NCBI RefSeq assembly: GCF_013522705.1
Contig: NZ_JAAMRE010000014.1
Location: 1-64,000 of the forward strand
Reading direction: 5' to 3'
Length of the DNA: 64,000 nt
Source: Pseudomonas lurida
GTDB lineage: Bacteria; Pseudomonadota; Gammaproteobacteria; Pseudomonadales; Pseudomonadaceae
Shown piece after piece: positions 60,361 through 64,000 of the stretch. The stretch's first letter is position 1. Each line of letters starts with the position of its first letter. The notes under the pieces were generated by a model, which worked only from the letters and a program-made list of their open reading frames with translations, searched no databases and was not told the origin of the DNA. The translations under genes and the position numbers were made by a program.

Positions 60361-61584
60361 TCAAGCTTCTTGCTTTGTTGACGGCTTCTTTGTGCGCGCT
60401 AACAGTAGCGTCGTGATAACACCCAATAAGCCAATAAGGCAGAAGACTGCAACAACAACCAAAGTCGACGAAAAGCCATATCTATCAACTAATCCTCCGA
60501 AGGCAGTGTAGGAGGCGCCGATAATAACCGAATTGACTAGATTTGCAGCGGACAGGCATGAGGCTCGGATGCGGGAATCGACATTATCGTGAATATATGT
60601 TTCATATGACGTCTCATAGATGGCGGGGAGCGACATTATCAGGAGGAAACTTGCTGCTGAGGCATTGATGCCGATGTCCATTGATAAGATTAAAAGGAGT
60701 AGGGTGATAATAAATGTCGTGGTGAATGCAACAATGCCGAGAGAAAATCTTGAGCAAACATAACCCGCAACCATAAACACTACAGCCGATATGGCTTCTA
60801 CTGCAGCATATATTCCAGCAATCAAAGTGACATCTAAGCCTTGCAGCTTGAAAAAAGGTTGGCCGTAGATAAATAAAGGTACGGTTGAAAGCTCAAATAA
60901 AGCGAATCCAATGAACAAGGGTATAAGGAAAGCGCCGTTTTTTGAGCGGAAAAAGCATACCAGTGAATTGAAAACGCCTTCTGCTTCTCTATTGTGCACG
61001 CTACTTTTGGCACTGGAATTGAGTGAGGTGGAAAGAGATTTTCTTTCGGTCATGAATGAAACCACGATGGCTCCAATAAATTTGGATATCGCAAAAAATA
61101 TATAAACGCTGTTCCACGACATAGCCTCTTGCAAGGCGCCGCCAAGAAGCATGGATAAGCCTAATGAAACCGCACCGATAGCACGGGCGCGGGATATTAT
61201 CCTTGGGTATTCCTCTGTTCTATTTTCGGCCAGTAGATTGTCATATAACAACGCTCTGTCCGCACCGGAGCCCATAGCAATACTGGCGCCGAAGAGGCAA
61301 AAGATAAACGCGAAAGGAATAAAGTCGGAGAACAATAAAAATCCAATACCGCTTATAAATAACCCCAAAAAACTTAGTATTAGAGAGTGTTTACGTCCGT
61401 AGCGATCTGCAAGTAGACCGGATGGTATTTCCAAGGCTACACAAGAAAAGAATAAAAAAGACTGAAGAATGCCTATTTCTCCTTGGGTTATACCGAGTTG
61501 CAAAAGATAGAGTACAAATAAGCTTCTCTGGACATCCAGATTCATAAATATTGACAGGGTGTAATATGGGTTGTTGTTTTTCAA
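60361..61584 (-). CDS. MFS transporter in AT-rich DNA
   Basis: A 407-residue, 12-helix carrier. The MFS motif is GLLADRYGRKHSLILSF, and GASIAMGSGADRALLYDNL marks helices 4-5, as in drug-efflux-like MFS proteins. The DNA is clearly richer in A/T than its neighbours and uses rare codons (AUA, AAA-rich), suggesting recent transfer. Its start is TTG 61584 (MKNNNPYY), with GGAA just upstream; there is no in-frame ATG upstream of it. It has no partner genes of clear function, so the substrate is unknown. Confidence 0.85.
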   Translation of the reverse strand: MKNNNPYYTLSIFMNLDVQRSLFVLYLLQLGITQGEIGILQSFLFFSCVALEIPSGLLADRYGRKHSLILSFLGLFISGIGFLLFSDFIPFAFIFCLFGASIAMGSGADRALLYDNLLAENRTEEYPRIISRARAIGAVSLGLSMLLGGALQEAMSWNSVYIFFAISKFIGAIVVSFMTERKSLSTSLNSSAKSSVHNREAEGVFNSLVCFFRSKNGAFLIPLFIGFALFELSTVPLFIYGQPFFKLQGLDVTLIAGIYAAVEAISAVVFMVAGYVCSRFSLGIVAFTTTFIITLLLLILSMDIGINASAASFLLIMSLPAIYETSYETYIHDNVDSRIRASCLSAANLVNSVIIGASYTAFGGLVDRYGFSSTLVVVAVFCLIGLLGVITTLLLARTKKPSTKQEA

Positions 61585-62079
61585 GGCGTTCCATGCTCTT
61601 TTTTATTTTAATGCTGATGTTTCGTAATTTAAAAAAACAGGCGGCTTTGGCTGTCCGGATCGAATGATGAGCGTTGACGAGGTCTTCCTGCGGCAGGAGT
61701 TTACCGATGCGATCTCTTCCCAGCAGCAGTTTAGTAAGTAGTCAGCATCAAAATCTTGAGGAAAGCGAGTCGCGATTTTTTATGAAATAGTGTATGGAAT
61801 GTAGTAATGGCCAGGGACTAGGAATTAACTCACAACATCTTTCTCCTGAGTATTACAGAACCTTCCTTAATGTTTTTAGGACGCGGCTGGCATACGCGCA
61901 GTGAAAAATCGTGCATGGTTTTAACCGTGATCCTACTTGGGCGTCGGGTTAAGCAAGCCACACGCTGGATCTGTAAAGGATCGCTCACTTAACTGCGAAG
62001 GTTTGCTGCGGAGGATTGAAAGCGTGGCGTGATTGCCTTCATACGTTAAGTCTCCAATCAATACTCTGACAGTGAACTT
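61585..62079. other. AT-rich non-coding region
   Basis: A 495-base stretch between the divergent MFS gene and a small secreted-protein gene. No convincing gene, hairpin or insertion sequence was found. It contains one tiny possible ORF (61664-61741) and several in-frame stops in all frames. It probably holds promoters for both neighbours and remnants of older sequence. Confidence 0.55.
61664..61741 (+). CDS. Possible 25-residue peptide or gene remnant
   Basis: Two adjacent ATGs open a short frame reading MMSVDEVFLRQEF...SSQQQFSK then TAG. Codon use and amino-acid content are protein-like, unlike the surrounding AT-rich DNA. No good ribosome site is present. It could be a relic of a larger gene or a small peptide; I cannot decide. 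Confidence 0.2.
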   Translation: MMSVDEVFLRQEFTDAISSQQQFSK

Positions 62080-62463
62080 ATGAAAAATTTCATTGCGTTA
62101 CCTTTTGCGGCGTTGATGCTGGTGTCGGTTCAGGCGTCTGCACTGTGCCTGAATATTTCCGAGAGTTTTAGCGGCATAGTAGGGCCGGATGTTGAGGCGA
62201 CCGTACACGGGCCGTTCACTATAACGGGCAGTAATGGGTGCTCCGCTGCGAATATTGAAGCCATGATTTCAGCTGGCGGTGTGGGTAGACCCCCTCAGAT
62301 TTCTATTGAGCGGGAAGTGGGTTCAACTTGGACGAAAGTTGCGGCGAACCCTCTTTCATCCCGTGTATCTTGGCTGGGCCCTCTCGGTACTTATAGGATC
62401 AGGGTGCACAATTCTGATGCCGTCACGAAGGTCTTTTCAGGAACTGTAAGGTACGGGCGTTAG
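62080..62463 (+). CDS. Small secreted protein of unknown function
   Basis: A 127-residue protein with a clear signal peptide (PFAALMLVSVQASA, cut near residue 22). The mature part (about 105 residues) has two cysteines (ALCLNIS, NGCSAAN) that could form a disulfide, and beta-rich segments such as TYRIRVHNSDAVTKVFSGTVRYG, typical of an Ig-like or lectin-like sandwich. No family recognised. It sits alone in the AT-rich patch with convergent orientation to the next gene. Confidence 0.7.
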   Translation: MKNFIALPFAALMLVSVQASALCLNISESFSGIVGPDVEATVHGPFTITGSNGCSAANIEAMISAGGVGRPPQISIEREVGSTWTKVAANPLSSRVSWLGPLGTYRIRVHNSDAVTKVFSGTVRYGR

Positions 62464-62524
62464 GCAACAATTATTGCGGTGTGTCAGGGCCCTGGCACAC
62501 CGCAATATTGCTGCTTGGCCTTAG

Positions 62525-63049
62525 TCAGGCGTGTTCTTCCACGGATAAATCATTTTTCGGCGAGTTTGCGAAATACGCGAGAGCATTAATCGCGCGATTC
62601 GCGTCGATCATACCTTGTATATACTCCGGGATTCCCTGCGAGCGCCCTACGTCTGGGTTGCTTTTCACAAAAGCGAGGTAATCCTCCAATTTTTCGTCAA
62701 ACAGGGCAATTGCATTGAACTTTACATGTGTATTCGTTTGTCTGCCGTTGGCATCTGACGCACCATCTCCTGATATGAAGATAAAGAAAGCCTGCTCATC
62801 GATTATGTTGCTCTCGAACAATCGTCTGCCAACCTTCTTAAGCTCATCCGTACTGATAGACGTCATATCATACTTCTTCAAAAAGTCCTTTAAATCCGCT
62901 AACTCGTCTTGCCGCCACATTCTCAGTTCATCAACGGCTTTCGATTCATCAGTGATAGTGAACGCGTTCGTCACCTTGTCCGGGTTCTTGATTACGATCG
63001 CATTCGTCTGCATGGAACGTACATTAGGTATCGTCACTCTCATGTCCAT
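62525..63049 (-). CDS. Cytoplasmic protein of unknown function
   Basis: A 174-residue acidic, mostly helical protein without signal peptide or membrane segment. It starts MDMRVTIPNVRSMQTN with a good AAGGAGA site upstream, which supports a real gene. Notable segments are DELADLKDFLKKYD, ISGDGASDANGRQTNTHVKF and IDANRAINALAYFANS. AT-rich codon use. No family recognised; no clear functional neighbour. Confidence 0.65.
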   Translation of the reverse strand: MDMRVTIPNVRSMQTNAIVIKNPDKVTNAFTITDESKAVDELRMWRQDELADLKDFLKKYDMTSISTDELKKVGRRLFESNIIDEQAFFIFISGDGASDANGRQTNTHVKFNAIALFDEKLEDYLAFVKSNPDVGRSQGIPEYIQGMIDANRAINALAYFANSPKNDLSVEEHA

Positions 63050-63185
63050 ATCCGTCTCCTTATTGGATAAAGGTTACGTCCCGTTATCGACTTCGCATAA
63101 ACGATATTTAGGCTGTTGGAAAATTTGGGAAGTGTCTGACAGATGCGATTACCAATAAAAAAGTGTTATTCATGACTATCAGCGC

Positions 63186-63220
63186 AAAAAAAGCCCCATG
63201 ACCGAATGGACCATGGGGCT
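63186..63220 (-). terminator. Strong rho-independent terminator of the outer-membrane channel gene
   Basis: On the minus strand AGCCCCATG and CATGGGGCT are perfect 9-bp arms followed by TTTTTT. An A-run on the other side (63221-63225) could make it work in both directions. It lies 42 bases after the stop. Confidence 0.9.
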
Positions 63221-63261
63221 AAAAACTGGCTGGATGCGACCAACCAAAGGAGCTCTTTACA

Positions 63262-64000
63262 TCACTTGGCGGTAGCGACCACCGTATCCGGCTGCCAGCC
63301 ACCCCCCAGCGCTTTGTAGATCGCCACTATCCCGCGATACAGATCCACTTCGGCCTGGGCCTGGGCGTCTTCGGCGGCCAAACGCTCACGCTGGGCATCG
63401 AGCAGCACCAGGAAGTCCACCGTGCCTTCGCGGTAGCGGATGGCGGCGAGGTCGGCGGCGGCTCGGCTGGATTCGCTTTGGCGGATCAGCGAGACCAGGC
63501 GTTGCTGACGCTTGCCGTAGTCGCTGAAGGCGTTTTCGGACTCTTCCAATGCCAGCAATACTTGCTGTTCATAAGTGGCCAGGGCGCCGTCGGCTTCGGC
63601 GTCGGCACCGCGCAGGCGCGCGCGCACGCTGCCCAGGTCGAACGCGGCCCAGGTAATGCTCGGGCCCAGGGCCCAGGCGTTGGCGGCGGACGAACCGATC
63701 TGCGAGCCGCGCCCGGCGGTAAAGCCAAGGAAGCCACTTAAGCTGACCCGTGGGAACAGGTCTGCCTTGGCCACGCCGATGCGCGCGGTGGCGGCGGCCA
63801 GTTTGCGTTCGGCGCTGAGGATGTCCGGGCGGCGCTGCAGCAGTTGGCCGGGATCTCCGATCGGCAAGGCTTTGGCAATCGCCGGCAGGTCTTTCGGGCT
63901 CAGATCCACGGTCAGCTTGTCCGGGCGCTGGCCGAGGAGGGTGGCGATGCGATTACGCTCGCGCACCTGTTCGGCCTGCAGTTGCGGCACGCTGGCTTCC
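63262..64000 (-). CDS. Outer-membrane efflux channel, NodT/OprM family (N-terminus beyond window)
   Basis: The C-terminal 246 residues of a TolC-like trimeric channel that completes RND efflux pumps. Family marks are DPGQLLQRRPDILSAERKLA, VAKADLFPRVSLSGFLGF, the repeat-like GPSITWAAFDLGSVRARLRG, and the long helices RYREGTVDFLVLLDAQRERL. The N-terminal half, lipobox and partner genes lie outside. It ends at a strong terminator, so it is probably the last gene of an efflux operon. Confidence 0.92.
   Translation of the reverse strand, partial: EASVPQLQAEQVRERNRIATLLGQRPDKLTVDLSPKDLPAIAKALPIGDPGQLLQRRPDILSAERKLAAATARIGVAKADLFPRVSLSGFLGFTAGRGSQIGSSAANAWALGPSITWAAFDLGSVRARLRGADAEADGALATYEQQVLLALEESENAFSDYGKRQQRLVSLIRQSESSRAAADLAAIRYREGTVDFLVLLDAQRERLAAEDAQAQAEVDLYRGIVAIYKALGGGWQPDTVVATAK

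Noticed and set aside
61391..61594. 67-residue minus-strand ORF at the start of the MFS gene
   Set aside because: Overlaps the MFS coding start in another frame; the MFS frame carries clear helices and the MFS motif.
1..64000. tRNA, rRNA, prophage or transposase genes
   Set aside because: None could be recognised by sequence pattern on either strand; the AT-rich patches carry no integrase or transposase frame.

Overview
The window is chromosomal DNA from a fluorescent Pseudomonas, most likely the P. fluorescens group. The GC-rich coding, the long antisense shadow ORFs, the REP-like palindromes between genes and the gene set (class Ia NrdB with an NrdR-type promoter, PssA, LpxO, Wzz, Ku/LigD, EfeUOB, many RND, MFS and LysE exporters) all fit. 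This is judged from protein resemblance, not a database search. Most of the window is ordinary core or soft-core genome. Two stretches are visibly AT-rich and look acquired: the toxin tips at about 8.5-10.6 kb and a transporter/orphan-gene patch at about 60.3-63.1 kb. No rRNA, tRNA, CRISPR array or intact insertion sequence was seen.

Layout. 1-2.5 kb: start of nrdB behind two NrdR-like boxes, then an OmpR-type two-component pair. 2.6-6 kb: a MocR regulator divergent from rubredoxin, a metal-dependent TIM-barrel enzyme and a LysE exporter, a compact module of unknown product. 6-8.4 kb: a MASE2-GGDEF diguanylate cyclase and a glutamate carboxypeptidase. 8.4-14.9 kb: a large Rhs polymorphic toxin with its immunity gene, followed by a displaced orphan toxin tip with a second immunity gene. 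15-20.5 kb: an RND efflux pair divergent from an MFS drug transporter across a perfect 28-bp inverted repeat. 20.5-28.1 kb: pirin, MscS channel with a cyclic-nucleotide-binding domain, a FecI/FecR pair with no receptor beside it, a molbindin, a PatB/MalY-type lyase and gamma-glutamyltransferase. 28.1-36.9 kb: nicotinamide riboside salvage (PnuC plus NadR-like kinase), a chemoreceptor, UppP, an azoreductase with a LysR regulator, a secreted hydrolase and an MFS carrier. 37-43.3 kb: the ABC-F protein YbiT, another MFS carrier, and two LPS genes (wzz, lpxO), both apparently starting with TTG. 43.3-51 kb: bacterial NHEJ (ku-ligD), a secreted PQQ sugar dehydrogenase, a TetR-DUF1348 pair with a palindromic operator, and pssA. 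51-54.3 kb: a 1054-residue unrecognised toxin-like protein. 54.3-58.6 kb: an EfeU-EfeO-EfeB operon with a fourth EfeO-like gene, under a Fur-type box. 58.7-64 kb: an AraC regulator, several orphan genes, and the 3' part of an outer-membrane efflux channel.

Themes. Iron control recurs: the fecI-like and efe promoters share the same AATGA-N3-TCATT core. Envelope and export functions dominate. The least explained parts are the MocR-rubredoxin-TIM barrel-LysE module, the displaced Rhs tip with its recombination scars, and the 1054-residue protein next to pssA.
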